DNA from: Candidatus Altarchaeales archaeon WOR_SM1_SCG | GTDB taxonomy: Archaea > Altiarchaeota > Altiarchaeia > IMC4 > WOR-SM1-SCG | DNA: 57,976 nucleotides | Direction of reading: 5' to 3' | NCBI GenBank assembly: GCA_001723845.1 | Contig: MCBE01000234.1 | Location: 1-57,976 of the forward strand | Part shown: one piece after another, positions 1 to 8,222 of the stretch | Layout: each line of letters begins with the position of its first letter | Position numbering within the stretch: position 1 is the first letter of the stretch | Notes under the pieces: generated by a model | Seen by the model: the letters and a program-made list of their open reading frames with translations, nothing else | Databases searched by the model: none | What the model was told of the DNA's origin: nothing | Made by a program: the position numbers and the translations under genes

Positions 1-127
1 AACATAATTTACTGGTCTCGCTATTCGAATGCGTAAGAAAGAAGGTCATCGGAAAGCCGTGTAGGGGAAAACCCTACGCACGGTTTGATGAGGGGGCGGT
101 GGGCGGAAGCCCACTGCCCTACTCTAC
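1..127 (+). mobile_element. Group II intron, 3' end (domains V and VI)
   Basis: Positions 53-86 fold as a canonical 34-base domain V. The lower stem is 53-60 with 80-86 and includes the AGC catalytic triad at 55-57. There is a two-base bulge at 78-79, a six-base-pair upper stem (61-66 with 72-77) and a GAAAA loop. A domain VI-like hairpin follows at about 92-126, with an 11-bp stem closed by GGAA, an unpaired A on its 3' side and a TAC end near 127, which is the likely 3' splice site. Bases 1-52 would be the end of domain IV. The reverse transcriptase/maturase would lie to the left of the window. The fold was drawn by eye. Confidence 0.8.
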
Positions 128-286
128 TGCCCTCCGTTATACTCCCCTTCTTTGAATTTATTTAAAATTTCATCTGCTTTTTCTGGCTCATTCCCGCTTT
201 ATCTTCCCTTTTATGTACGACATACTGTTTATGTTTAATGTTTAATAGGTTTGCTCTTTTTATAATTTTAAATTTAATTTGTAATA

Positions 287-320
287 TTCAATTGTAAATA
301 AATTTCAATTGTAAATAAAT
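287..320. repeat. Two tandem copies of a 17-bp AT-rich unit
   Basis: The unit TTCAATTGTAAATAAAT occurs at 287-303 and again at 304-320, directly before the first lipoprotein gene. The rest of 128-335 is AT-rich spacer with a possible TATA element (TTTATAAT, about 259-266) and no credible gene. The repeat may be simple promoter-region slippage. Confidence 0.7.
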
Positions 321-335
321 TTGATAAAAACAAAA

Positions 336-1685
336 ATGAAGAATATGAAAAATTCAAGAGAAAAAAATTTAAATTTAATTCTTGTAGCAATTATTGCTGT
401 TGTTGCAGTAAGTTTAATTATGCTTTCAATGAGCGGGTGCATCGGTCCTAAAACGGAGACGCCTCCTGAAAACGAAACCACCGGACAGGAACAGGAACCT
501 GAAGAGCCGGCTGCAAACGAAACCCCTGAAGAACAGCCCATACCTTCGGATGAGGCGGTGAAAGCCGGGGACACTGTCATGGTAGATTATGTCGGTAAAC
601 TTGAAAACGGCAGTATTTTTGACGAATCGGAGCCGGGAAGCCCGTTGAAATTTACGGTAGGTACAGGTCAGATGATTTTGGGCTTTGATGAAGCGGTTGT
701 CGGGATGAAGATAGGGGATAAAAAAACCGTTACCCTCCCGCCTGAAAAAGCTTACGGCATGCCTAAAACCGCACCTTTAATCCAGACCCTTACAGTTGAG
801 CAATTCATCCGGGCAATGGGTAAAGAGCCGGTTCTTGATATGGAGTTTAATGTTTCGGGAGTTTTCTGGCAGATTAAAGTTGTGGCAATAGAGAATGAAA
901 CCGTGACAATCAAACACCAGCCGGAACCCGATACCGAATACGACCCGCAGTTAAAGGTCTTTGAAGTCACGGAAGATGAGATGACATACGGGCATTCGCT
1001 TACGGGAAAAACCCTCGTTTTTGAAATCACGCTTGCAAACATTGCAGATGAATGCGAAGCGATGGGAATTGTAAAGAGTGATAAGCCAAAGGTTAATATA
1101 TTTGTTATGTCATACTGTCCTTACGGAACGCAAATTGAAAAGGGAATAATTCCCGTCCGGGAATTGCTTGGAAGTAAGGCGGACATAAATATAAATTTTG
1201 TGCATTATTTAATGCACGGTACAAAGGAGGGCGATGAAAATACAGTGCAGTACTGCATACAAAAAGAGCAGGAAGATAAGTTCTGGGCATATCTTGCATG
1301 TTTCCTTGAAAAAGGAGATTCCATAGACTGCCTGGACAGGGCAAAAATTGATAAGGATAAACTCGCGGGCTGCCTTGATGATGCGGATAAAACATATAAT
1401 ATCTCGGCTTATGTCAATGATAAAAGTACATGGCTTAACGGGCAGTTCCCTGTTTACAAGGTTCACGAGGACATTGCAAAAAAATACGGGATAGGAGGGT
1501 CTCCCGGTGTTGTAATAAATGACAATATGATACAAACAAACAGGGACCCCGAATCGCTGAAAAAAGCAATTTGCTGTGCCTTCAATAAAAAACCGGCAGA
1601 GTGCAATCAGGCATTAAGCACAACGCCGCCGTCACCGGGTTTTGGTTTCACAGGCACCGGCGGGAGCGAAGGTTCATGCGGATAA
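336..1685 (+). CDS. Lipoprotein: FKBP-type PPIase fused to DsbA/thioredoxin-like domain
   Basis: A 449-aa exported protein. Residues 13-34 are a hydrophobic signal ending in a lipobox-like SMSGC, with Cys35 as the likely lipid anchor. An acidic Pro/Glu/Thr linker follows, then an FKBP domain at about 75-235 with the GDTVMVDYVGKL and GFDEAVVGM motifs. A thioredoxin-fold domain fills about 250-420. Its CPYG motif (Cys261) has only one cysteine at the redox site, with further cysteines downstream and a cis-Pro-like GGSPGV. The tail ends in a Gly-rich stretch and SCG. The ATG at 336 was chosen over an upstream TTG at 321 because it aligns with the start of the tandem paralogue. The protein probably folds or isomerises secreted disulfide proteins on the outer face of the membrane. 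The domains are recognisable; the substrates are unknown. Confidence 0.8.
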   Translation: MKNMKNSREKNLNLILVAIIAVVAVSLIMLSMSGCIGPKTETPPENETTGQEQEPEEPAANETPEEQPIPSDEAVKAGDTVMVDYVGKLENGSIFDESEPGSPLKFTVGTGQMILGFDEAVVGMKIGDKKTVTLPPEKAYGMPKTAPLIQTLTVEQFIRAMGKEPVLDMEFNVSGVFWQIKVVAIENETVTIKHQPEPDTEYDPQLKVFEVTEDEMTYGHSLTGKTLVFEITLANIADECEAMGIVKSDKPKVNIFVMSYCPYGTQIEKGIIPVRELLGSKADININFVHYLMHGTKEGDENTVQYCIQKEQEDKFWAYLACFLEKGDSIDCLDRAKIDKDKLAGCLDDADKTYNISAYVNDKSTWLNGQFPVYKVHEDIAKKYGIGGSPGVVINDNMIQTNRDPESLKKAICCAFNKKPAECNQALSTTPPSPGFGFTGTGGSEGSCG

Positions 1686-1717
1686 TAAATTTTATAAAAA
1701 TTTTAATTTAATTAAAA
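1611..1717 (+). repeat. 107-bp direct repeat, copy 1 (gene 3' end plus spacer)
   Basis: It is about 94% identical by eye to 3500-3606. It covers the last codons of the first lipoprotein gene, its stop codon and the spacer carrying a TATA element. The repeat shows that the two lipoprotein genes arose by tandem duplication. Confidence 0.9.
1690..1698 (+). promoter_or_regulatory. TATA-like box of the second lipoprotein gene
   Basis: TTTTATAAA lies about 24 bases before the ATG at 1718. Archaeal transcription starts roughly 25 bases after the TATA centre, so the transcript would begin at or near the start codon and be leaderless. The identical element precedes pdxS. Confidence 0.5.
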
Positions 1718-3559
1718 ATGAAAAATACAAAAAATTCCACGGAAAAAAATTTAAGTTTAATTTTTGCGGCAATTATTGCAATTATTGCAGTAAGTGTAAT
1801 TATGCTTTCAATGAGCGGGTGTATCGGTCCGGAGACTCCGCCTGTAAATGAAACCGTAAATGAAACGACAGGCGAAAAGGTCACGGGTGAAAATGTTGCG
1901 AAAATAAAACTTGTGACAGGTGACGGCAAGACATCAGAGGAATATGTGTCGGCAGGCAGCGGAAAATATTCCTATGAAAATGAAATAATCGGGATGATTG
2001 TGGGTGATAAAAAAACAGTAACCGATAGTAAACCGATTGCCGTAAGATTGACGCATGAGCCGGAGGAAAACACCGTTTATGTGACTTCCGGAGGAGAAAT
2101 CAAGGTATTCAATGTTACCGACACGGAAATCCTTATAGGACCTAAACTCGCAGGGGAAACATTAAATTTCAGCATAAAGATTAAAAATGCAGAAGATGTT
2201 GTAACTTCAAGAAAAACATGCCTTGAAAAATATAATATAAGTATGGATACGGTCGGGTTTCTTTATAGAGACGGCTGCGGGTTCTGCACAAAAATGAAAC
2301 CCTTTATAACGGAACTGGAAAATAACACCGTTAACTCCTATAACTTTTTGTGGATTAATACTGCGGACAGTGAAAAAATGAAGATTGGACGGGAATGTTT
2401 AGCAGATATTTTTGATTTTGGTCAGGGAGTCCCGCAGTTTGCATGCCCGTCAAACGGTCAATGGAAATTGGGGGCGGTGTTTCAAACCGTTGATGAGATG
2501 AAAAATTTTGCAGAAGAATGCAAAAAAGCAGCAGAAGCCATAACCGAAACTCCCGTGCCCGGAGCAAGTGCCGTAAAAACCGGGGATAAGGTAGAAGTTG
2601 AATATGTCGGAAAATTAATGAATGGTGAGACATTTGACGAAGGGACGATAAGTTTTGTTGTCGGTTCCGGGCAGATGATAACGGGCTTTGACGAGGCGGT
2701 TGTCGGAATGAAAATCAATGAAAGCAAAGAAGTAATTATCCCGCCGGAAAAGGGTTACGGGTATCCTGAAGAAACTACACCGAGAGAGATGCTGCAGGAT
2801 GTTCCCATTGACCAGTTTAAAGGAGCGTTTAACGAGGAGCCGGTTTTAAATAAAAAATATTCAAATCCGCAGGTGGTACCGTGGCAGGTAAAGGTTGTTG
2901 AAATCAAAACCGAAGATAATGAGTACACAATAGAAATCCTGGATGTCCTGACAAAAGAAGAATTTTCAGATGTTATGGCAAAGAAGAAGCCGGAAGTTGA
3001 GGTATTTGTTATGTCGCATTGTCCTTACGGAACTCAAGTTGAAAAAGGAATAATCCCGGTCCAGGAATTATTGAGTGATAAAGCAAACATACACATAAGG
3101 TTTGTACATTACATAATGCACGGGCAAAAAGAAGCGGATGAACAAACAAGGCAGTACTGCATAGATAAGGAACAGGGAGACAAGTTCTGGTCTTATCTTG
3201 CGTGTTTCCTTGATAAAAGCGATTCTGCGGGCTGTCTTGATAAGGAAGGTATTGACAAAAATAAACTCCGGAGTTGCATGGATGCCGCGGATAAAGAGTT
3301 CAATATTTCAGGAGACCTGGCAGCAGGTCAGCAATACCCGAGATTCAGGATACATGAAGATCTTTCAAAGCAGTACGGTGTACAGGGTTCACCCACTCTC
3401 GTTATAGACGGTAAAATGACACAGGCAAACCGCGACCCTGAATCATTAAAGAATGCAATTTGCGATGCATTCACAATAAAGCCGGAGGAATGCGAGCAGG
3501 CATTAAGCACAACACCGCCGTCCCCGGGGTTCGGTTTCACAGGCACCGGCGGGAGTTAA
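1718..3559 (+). CDS. Lipoprotein: thioredoxin, FKBP and DsbA-like domains in one chain
   Basis: A 613-aa paralogue of the preceding gene with the same signal and lipobox (Cys35). It has an extra module at about 165-275 with a complete redox motif, CGFC (Cys187/Cys190). An FKBP domain follows at about 285-410 (VEYVGKL, GFDEAVVGM), then a DsbA-like domain at about 425-600 with CPYG (Cys435) and a cis-Pro-like GSPTL. The reading frame stops at TAA (3557-3559) where the paralogue has GAA. The next bases still read GSCG and a second stop, so this copy has lost its C-terminal cysteine by one nonsense change. Inference: a surface disulfide and proline isomerase for secreted proteins. Confidence 0.8.
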   Translation: MKNTKNSTEKNLSLIFAAIIAIIAVSVIMLSMSGCIGPETPPVNETVNETTGEKVTGENVAKIKLVTGDGKTSEEYVSAGSGKYSYENEIIGMIVGDKKTVTDSKPIAVRLTHEPEENTVYVTSGGEIKVFNVTDTEILIGPKLAGETLNFSIKIKNAEDVVTSRKTCLEKYNISMDTVGFLYRDGCGFCTKMKPFITELENNTVNSYNFLWINTADSEKMKIGRECLADIFDFGQGVPQFACPSNGQWKLGAVFQTVDEMKNFAEECKKAAEAITETPVPGASAVKTGDKVEVEYVGKLMNGETFDEGTISFVVGSGQMITGFDEAVVGMKINESKEVIIPPEKGYGYPEETTPREMLQDVPIDQFKGAFNEEPVLNKKYSNPQVVPWQVKVVEIKTEDNEYTIEILDVLTKEEFSDVMAKKKPEVEVFVMSHCPYGTQVEKGIIPVQELLSDKANIHIRFVHYIMHGQKEADEQTRQYCIDKEQGDKFWSYLACFLDKSDSAGCLDKEGIDKNKLRSCMDAADKEFNISGDLAAGQQYPRFRIHEDLSKQYGVQGSPTLVIDGKMTQANRDPESLKNAICDAFTIKPEECEQALSTTPPSPGFGFTGTGGS

Positions 3560-3606
3560 GGTTCATGCGGATAATAAATTTTATAAAAATTTTAATTTAA
3601 TTAAAA
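3500..3606 (+). repeat. 107-bp direct repeat, copy 2
   Basis: This is the counterpart of 1611-1717, with about six mismatches. Two of them turn AGC GAA into AGT TAA and shorten the second lipoprotein. The copied spacer now serves as the pdxS promoter. Confidence 0.9.
3580..3588 (+). promoter_or_regulatory. TATA-like box of pdxS
   Basis: TTTATAAAA is centred about 26 bases before the ATG at 3610. This predicts a leaderless or near-leaderless pdxS mRNA. No Shine-Dalgarno sequence precedes the start. Confidence 0.5.
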
Positions 3607-3609
3607 TTC

Positions 3610-4500
3610 ATGATGACAATAATAACGGGAACTGAAAAATTAAAGAAGGGCTTTGCAAGCATGGTGAAAGGCGGCGTTGTGATGGATGTGACAAACGCTG
3701 GGCAGGCAAAAATTGCAGAGGATGCAGGAGCCGTTGCTGTTATGGCACTTGAAAGAGTCCCCGCGGATATACGGGTTGCAGGCGGTGTTGCGAGAATGGC
3801 AGACCCCCTGAAAATTAGAGAAATCATGGATACCGTGACAATTCCCGTGATGGCTAAGGTGCGAATCGGGCATTTTGTTGAGGCGCAGATGCTTGAAGCA
3901 ATGGGCGTTGACATGATTGACGAGTCAGAAGTTTTAACGCCTGCTGATGAGGAAAATCATGTGGATAAATTAAAATTTAAAATTCCGTTTGTTTGCGGTG
4001 CAAGAAATTTGGGAGAGGCACTGAGAAGGATAAGCGAGGGTGCTGCAATGATAAGAACAAAGGGTGAAGCAGGAACAGGCAATATTGTTGAAGCAGTGAG
4101 GCACATGCGATTGATTACGGGTGAAATTAAGAAGATAGGGAGCATGGATGAAGATGAGTTGTACCGGGAAGCAAAGAATTTACAGGCACCAATTGAACTT
4201 GTAAGGGAAGTCAGGAAACTTGGCAGGTTGCCGGTTGTGAATTTTGCAGCAGGCGGCATTGCAACACCTGCTGATGCCGCACTTATGATACAGATGGGTG
4301 CTGACGGGAATTTTGTGGGATCAGGAATCTTTAAGTCATCAAATCCTGTGGATGTGGCAAAAGCAATTGTTGAAGCAACCCTGCATTACAATGACCCTGA
4401 AAAACTTGTTGAAATTTCCAAAGGTCTTGGCGAGCCGATGAAGGGCATTGACATAAGAGACCTGGAAGATAAGGAAATGCTGCAGGTGAGGGGCGTTTAA
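3610..4500 (+). CDS. pdxS: Pyridoxal 5'-phosphate synthase, synthase subunit
   Basis: A 296-aa cytoplasmic enzyme of the DXP-independent vitamin B6 pathway. It condenses ribose 5-phosphate, glyceraldehyde 3-phosphate and ammonia into PLP. The family signature is near the N-terminus ([10 protein letters not shown], then [10 protein letters not shown]). The catalytic-lysine segment MAKVRIGHF, the [14 protein letters not shown] stretch and the phosphate-binding [13 protein letters not shown] and GSGIFKS loops are all present. Length is normal for the family. Two ATGs lie in tandem (3610, 3613) and either may be used. The glutaminase partner PdxT is not adjacent. Confidence 0.97.
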   Translation: MMTIITGTEKLKKGFASMVKGGVVMDVTNAGQAKIAEDAGAVAVMALERVPADIRVAGGVARMADPLKIREIMDTVTIPVMAKVRIGHFVEAQMLEAMGVDMIDESEVLTPADEENHVDKLKFKIPFVCGARNLGEALRRISEGAAMIRTKGEAGTGNIVEAVRHMRLITGEIKKIGSMDEDELYREAKNLQAPIELVREVRKLGRLPVVNFAAGGIATPADAALMIQMGADGNFVGSGIFKSSNPVDVAKAIVEATLHYNDPEKLVEISKGLGEPMKGIDIRDLEDKEMLQVRGV

Positions 4501-4501
4501 C

Positions 4502-4559
4502 TTCTTAATTCTAATTAATTCTAATTAAATTTATGCACGATTTAAATAAAGTTCTTATT
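4502..4559 (+). repeat. Left direct repeat of the CHAT island (copy of carB 5' end)
   Basis: The first 35 bases match 8634-8668 with one mismatch, including the spacer and the ATGC of a start. After a short indel the next codons (DLNKVLI) also match the start of carB. It lies immediately after the pdxS stop codon and runs in frame into a broken protease gene. Confidence 0.85.
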
Positions 4560-4892
4560 AACACAGGCGCCGCATATTCAGTATTCAAGTCTATGGTCGG
4601 GGAAAAATCAGGAATAAATATTTACGCCGGAAAACCAGGACCATTAACTGTCGGAAATCCGCTTTAGATAATCATCTAAAGGGCTTGTGAGCAAGCTCGC
4701 AACGGTGAAAAGATTCCTGTTTATGTTCACAAACCGGATGTTAACATCTGCAGGAAAACAATAAAAAACGCCGGAATCGGCTTTTCAGATGAACTCAACA
4801 CCGGCTTCAATATCCTGAACAGGAAATCAATCTTCAACCGGTTTGAAATCCGTTTCAATGATAAAGATAAAATTCTCAGGTTTCACTCCTGA
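4533..4892 (+). pseudogene. Broken retropepsin-like protease with a carB-derived 5' end
   Basis: The remnant is colinear with the intact protease at 8223-8615. Its first nine codons are the carB start instead of the protease N-terminus. The junction is in frame at KVLI, and the catalytic Asp position reads NTG rather than DNG. A 45-base insert (4659-4703) then brings an in-frame TAG. Homology resumes after the insert (KIPVYVHKPDV...) and continues to the same HS-stop end. The last 10 bases overlap the 3' end of the convergent CHAT gene. It is not expected to give an active protease. Confidence 0.85.
4659..4703. repeat. 45-bp double-hairpin insert inside the protease pseudogene
   Basis: The insert is absent from the intact copy at the matching codon (after GGAAA, about 8426). 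It holds a perfect 8-bp stem with a 4-base loop (4662-4669 with 4674-4681) and a 5-bp stem (4683-4687 with 4692-4696). It could be a small palindromic mobile element or a terminator-like insertion. No second copy was noticed in the window. Confidence 0.6.
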
Positions 4893-7879
4893 ATTTTTAG
4901 TGATTTAATCATATTTTCTGCTTCAGCAGCATCTTTCTCCAGACCAATCTTTTTGTAGAGATCACGGCTTTTTGTGAAATAATCGGCAGCAGTTTTCCTG
5001 TCGTTCATTTCACGATAAATATACCCGATATTATTGTAAGTTACTGCAATGCCAGCGGCATCGCCGATCTTTTTCGTAATTTCCAGACTTTTTTGGTAAT
5101 ATTTCAATGCTCCGGGATAATCGCCCTGAGCATAATGAATTGAACCAATATTATTGTAAGTTGTTGCAAGACCTGCGGCATCGCCGATCTTTTCCGTAAT
5201 TTCTAAATCTTTTTGATAATATTTCAATGCTTCAGGATAATCGCCCTGAGCATAATGAATTGAAGCAATATTATTGTAAGTTGCTGCAAGACCTGCGGCA
5301 TCGCCGATCTTTTTCCTAATTTCTTTACTTTTTTGATAATATTTCAACGCTCCGGGATAATCGCCCTGAGCATCATGAATTAAACCAATATTATTGTAAG
5401 TTACTGCAAGACCGGCGGTATCGCCAATCTTTTTCTTAATTTCTTTACTTTTTTGATAATATTTCAACGCTCCGGGATAATCGCCTTGAGCACGATGAAT
5501 TAAACCAATATTAGTGTAAGTTGTTGCAAGACCGGCGGCATCGCCGATCTTTTCCATAATTTCTTTACTTTTTTGATAATATTTCAATGCTTCAGGATAA
5601 TTGCCTTGAGCATTATGAATTAAACCAATATTATTGTAAGTTGTTGCAAGACCCGCGGCGTCGCCGATATTTTTCGTAATTTCTAAATCTTTTTGATAAT
5701 ATTTCAACGCTCCGGGATAATCGCCTTGAGCATAATGAATTGAAGCAATATTATTGTAAGTTACTGCAAGACCGGCGGTATCGCCGATCTTTTTCGTAAT
5801 TTCTTTACTTTTTTGATAATATTTCAACGCTCTGGGATAATCGCCCCTGCTTTTATAGAAAAGACCAAGATTATTACACATAAAACTTTCACCTTTATCA
5901 TCATCCAATTCTTTACACGCTTCTGCGCCTATTTTAAACCATCTTTCCGCTTCATTAAGTTTTCTATAATATAACATCCACTGCAGTGCTTTCACATATT
6001 CTGAAATCAACTCATTTTTTGAATTTTCAATCGCCCACTCAAGCCCTGCTTTTATATTATCCAGGTCAGGATCAACTTCTTTCCAGTTGAGGATGTTATC
6101 TTTATTGTAATCCCCTGCTTTTTTTAAATAATAATTGCTGTGCCTTCCTTTCAGTTTTTCAACATCAACACCGGAATCCTTTAATTTCCCCGATGCAAAA
6201 GTCCTGATTATCGGCAGCTGCTTCCATCTTGTTTTTTCACCATCACCTGTGCAGTAAAACAGATCATGCCTTTCTATTTCCTCCATTGCATCCTGCCAGT
6301 TTTCCATCCCGATAATTTTATTTATCGCATTCCTGTTTGCACCGCCGAAATCCCCTCCTGCAAATACGGACATCATAGCAAAAAGTTTTTGTGCATTTTT
6401 GCCAAGCAAACGGTAGGAGAGACCAAGTGAGGTGTAGTAATTTTTAAGCCGGTCGGGAACATTCAGCCGCTCGCTTTTCAGTAGTTTGATCTCCTCCCGG
6501 AGTTTCCTGTAAAGTTCAGGCAAACTGAGATGTTTGACTTTCAGGAGAGGTGCTGAAAGTTCAATTGCAAGAGGAATGCCGCCTAAGAATGTGCAGATTT
6601 CATCAATCAATTCATCTGTTTTGGGTTTCTTATCATATTTCCAGCCCTTTCTTTCTGCTATTTCAATAAACAATTCTCGTGCATCCCGTGGATAAAGTCC
6701 TTCCAGCAGCAGGTTTGTTTCTCCCCGGAAACCTAATTCGTTTCTCCTGCTTGTGATTAAAATATTGGTTTTACCAGGGATGTTTGATAAAAAACCGATA
6801 AGTTGTTTTGCACTTTCATCTTTCGTTTCATATCTCTCCATAACGGTTTCAAAGTTGTCAACGATAAGCAGGCACCGATTCTGCTTCAGGTGATTGTGAA
6901 TTTTATTAAAATTAATTTGCTCTTCGCTAAACAAAACTTTTGCAAGCATTCTCAAAAGCCCGTCAGGACTAACATCCTCCTCAGTCATGTGCCAGATAAT
7001 TCCACCCCTGAAATATCCTTTCTCGTGCTGCCAGTTTGCAACTTCTCTTGCAAGAGAAGTCTTTCCGACTCCCGGGGGACCGTTAAGATTAATTATGTGG
7101 TAATTTTCTAAATTATCATTCAGAGAAACCATCTTTTCTTCCCTCCCGATGAATAGTTCTCCTTTAACTCTCTCCGGGATGTTTTCAGGGGTTTCCAGGG
7201 GATCAATTTCAGCATAAGTACCTTCTGTGCCATCTGAAATAAGTGTTTTATTTTCCTTCAGTTTCAATAAAAACCGTTTGGAGAAATAAGGTTCTTCCAT
7301 GATTCTGCATCGTATCCTATTTTTACATGATTCATCACCAACTTTCTTATCAGAAGCAACAGCAATCTTCCCCTGATTAAAAGCATAATCTATGTCGTTT
7401 CCGCAGGCAATTGCATTGTAGAACTGTTTATTAAATTGAAGTGCTGCACGAGCATTTATACTGTGTTTGTGAGAAACAGCAACAACCGCATTTACTTCAT
7501 CTTTAAGTTTTTCAGCAACAACATCCGAGTAAGAATGGCAGGCAATAAAAGAGATTAATTCTATTTTACTTCCATTGAGCATATCAACAAAATGCCTGCT
7601 GGAAACTCCATGAGCCTGCCCGTCTTTCTCTTCAAAAATTAAATCTCCTTTCACGGTTCCGTGACCTATAAAATGCAGGATATTATAACCCTTGTGCACT
7701 TCAGACATGAAAGCATCAACTGTGGCATGCGGGAGATAATGAACTTCTATAGCACCTTTGCTGTTTGAAAATGCTTTTTGTAGATTCTCCCTGTCCTTTT
7801 TTATATTAACCTGCCTGACACCAAAAAGCGGCATGGAGGAAACAACCAGTACTTTTAATATATTTTCTGTTTTATCCAT
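4883..7879 (-). CDS. CHAT protease - STAND NTPase - TPR protein
   Basis: A 998-aa cytoplasmic protein with three parts. Residues 1-180 are a CHAT (caspase-like) peptidase: the catalytic His73 lies in LHFIGHG and Cys114 in ISFIACHS. Residues 240-560 are a STAND/NB-ARC-type ATPase with P-loop GPPGVGKT (267-274), Walker B LLIVDN (337-342) and sensor ILITSRR. Residues 679-998 are eight 40-residue tetratricopeptide repeats, seven of them nearly identical. In the family, TPRs sense a trigger, the NTPase oligomerises and the caspase-like domain cleaves targets, often in anti-phage or death responses. No operon partner on this strand is visible. The divergent neighbours (DUF5678 protein and aspartyl protease) may act with it. 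The function is inferred. Confidence 0.9.
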   Translation of the reverse strand: MDKTENILKVLVVSSMPLFGVRQVNIKKDRENLQKAFSNSKGAIEVHYLPHATVDAFMSEVHKGYNILHFIGHGTVKGDLIFEEKDGQAHGVSSRHFVDMLNGSKIELISFIACHSYSDVVAEKLKDEVNAVVAVSHKHSINARAALQFNKQFYNAIACGNDIDYAFNQGKIAVASDKKVGDESCKNRIRCRIMEEPYFSKRFLLKLKENKTLISDGTEGTYAEIDPLETPENIPERVKGELFIGREEKMVSLNDNLENYHIINLNGPPGVGKTSLAREVANWQHEKGYFRGGIIWHMTEEDVSPDGLLRMLAKVLFSEEQINFNKIHNHLKQNRCLLIVDNFETVMERYETKDESAKQLIGFLSNIPGKTNILITSRRNELGFRGETNLLLEGLYPRDARELFIEIAERKGWKYDKKPKTDELIDEICTFLGGIPLAIELSAPLLKVKHLSLPELYRKLREEIKLLKSERLNVPDRLKNYYTSLGLSYRLLGKNAQKLFAMMSVFAGGDFGGANRNAINKIIGMENWQDAMEEIERHDLFYCTGDGEKTRWKQLPIIRTFASGKLKDSGVDVEKLKGRHSNYYLKKAGDYNKDNILNWKEVDPDLDNIKAGLEWAIENSKNELISEYVKALQWMLYYRKLNEAERWFKIGAEACKELDDDKGESFMCNNLGLFYKSRGDYPRALKYYQKSKEITKKIGDTAGLAVTYNNIASIHYAQGDYPGALKYYQKDLEITKNIGDAAGLATTYNNIGLIHNAQGNYPEALKYYQKSKEIMEKIGDAAGLATTYTNIGLIHRAQGDYPGALKYYQKSKEIKKKIGDTAGLAVTYNNIGLIHDAQGDYPGALKYYQKSKEIRKKIGDAAGLAATYNNIASIHYAQGDYPEALKYYQKDLEITEKIGDAAGLATTYNNIGSIHYAQGDYPGALKYYQKSLEITKKIGDAAGIAVTYNNIGYIYREMNDRKTAADYFTKSRDLYKKIGLEKDAAEAENMIKSLKIQE
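5006..5845 (-). repeat. Seven tandem 120-bp repeats encoding TPRs
   Basis: Each unit encodes a 40-residue TPR of the form GDYPxALKYYQKxxEI, then IGDxAGLAxTYNNI. Identity is kept at the DNA level, which points to recent expansion or gene conversion. Unit differences cluster at a few codons (SKEI/DLEI; HYAQ/HNAQ/HDAQ/HRAQ). Confidence 0.9.
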
Positions 7880-7920
7880 CTCAATAATTTATTAATTTTA
7901 AATGAATTTTAATAATAATC

Positions 7921-8178
7921 ATGGAAAAGGAAATATCCGAAAAGGAACTTGAAGAACTGGATAAAGAAACGGAATTGGATGAGGAATGGCTTTCCGAGCA
8001 TTTCGACGAACTGGCAAGAGAGCATCCCGGAGAACATGCAGCAGTCATTGACCGGAAACCTGTTGCTTTTGGCAGGGACTTTAGTGAAGCATACAACAAA
8101 GCAAAAAGGAAATTCCCTGATAGGGCACCTCTTATGACATATATTCCGAAAAAGGGAGATGAACTGCTTTTAGTATAA
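7921..8178 (+). CDS. DUF5678-like small protein
   Basis: An 85-aa acidic protein. Its first 30 residues are a Glu-rich helix (KELEELDKETELDEEW). The conserved part follows: LAREHPGEHAAVIDRKPVAFGRDFSEAYNKAKRKFPDRAPLM, which matches the pattern of DUF5678 proteins. From memory, this family often sits just upstream of a retropepsin-like gene, as it does here (44-base gap). Its role is unknown; a regulator or substrate-adaptor of the protease is one possibility. It is divergent from the CHAT-STAND gene, with a 41-base shared promoter space, which suggests co-regulation. Confidence 0.75.
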   Translation: MEKEISEKELEELDKETELDEEWLSEHFDELAREHPGEHAAVIDRKPVAFGRDFSEAYNKAKRKFPDRAPLMTYIPKKGDELLLV

Positions 8179-8222
8179 GATAACCTCACTATAGTTCGGA
8201 TATTTACTCGTATAACTCGTAA

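Noticed and set aside
128-200. Minus-strand coding-like tail (EKADEILNKFKEGEYN) next to the intron end
   Set aside because: Closed by stops on both sides after about 25 codons; too short to call.
5006-5845. Regular 120-bp repeats that could be mistaken for a CRISPR-like array
   Set aside because: They are in frame within the CHAT-STAND gene and encode TPR units; there are no unique spacers.
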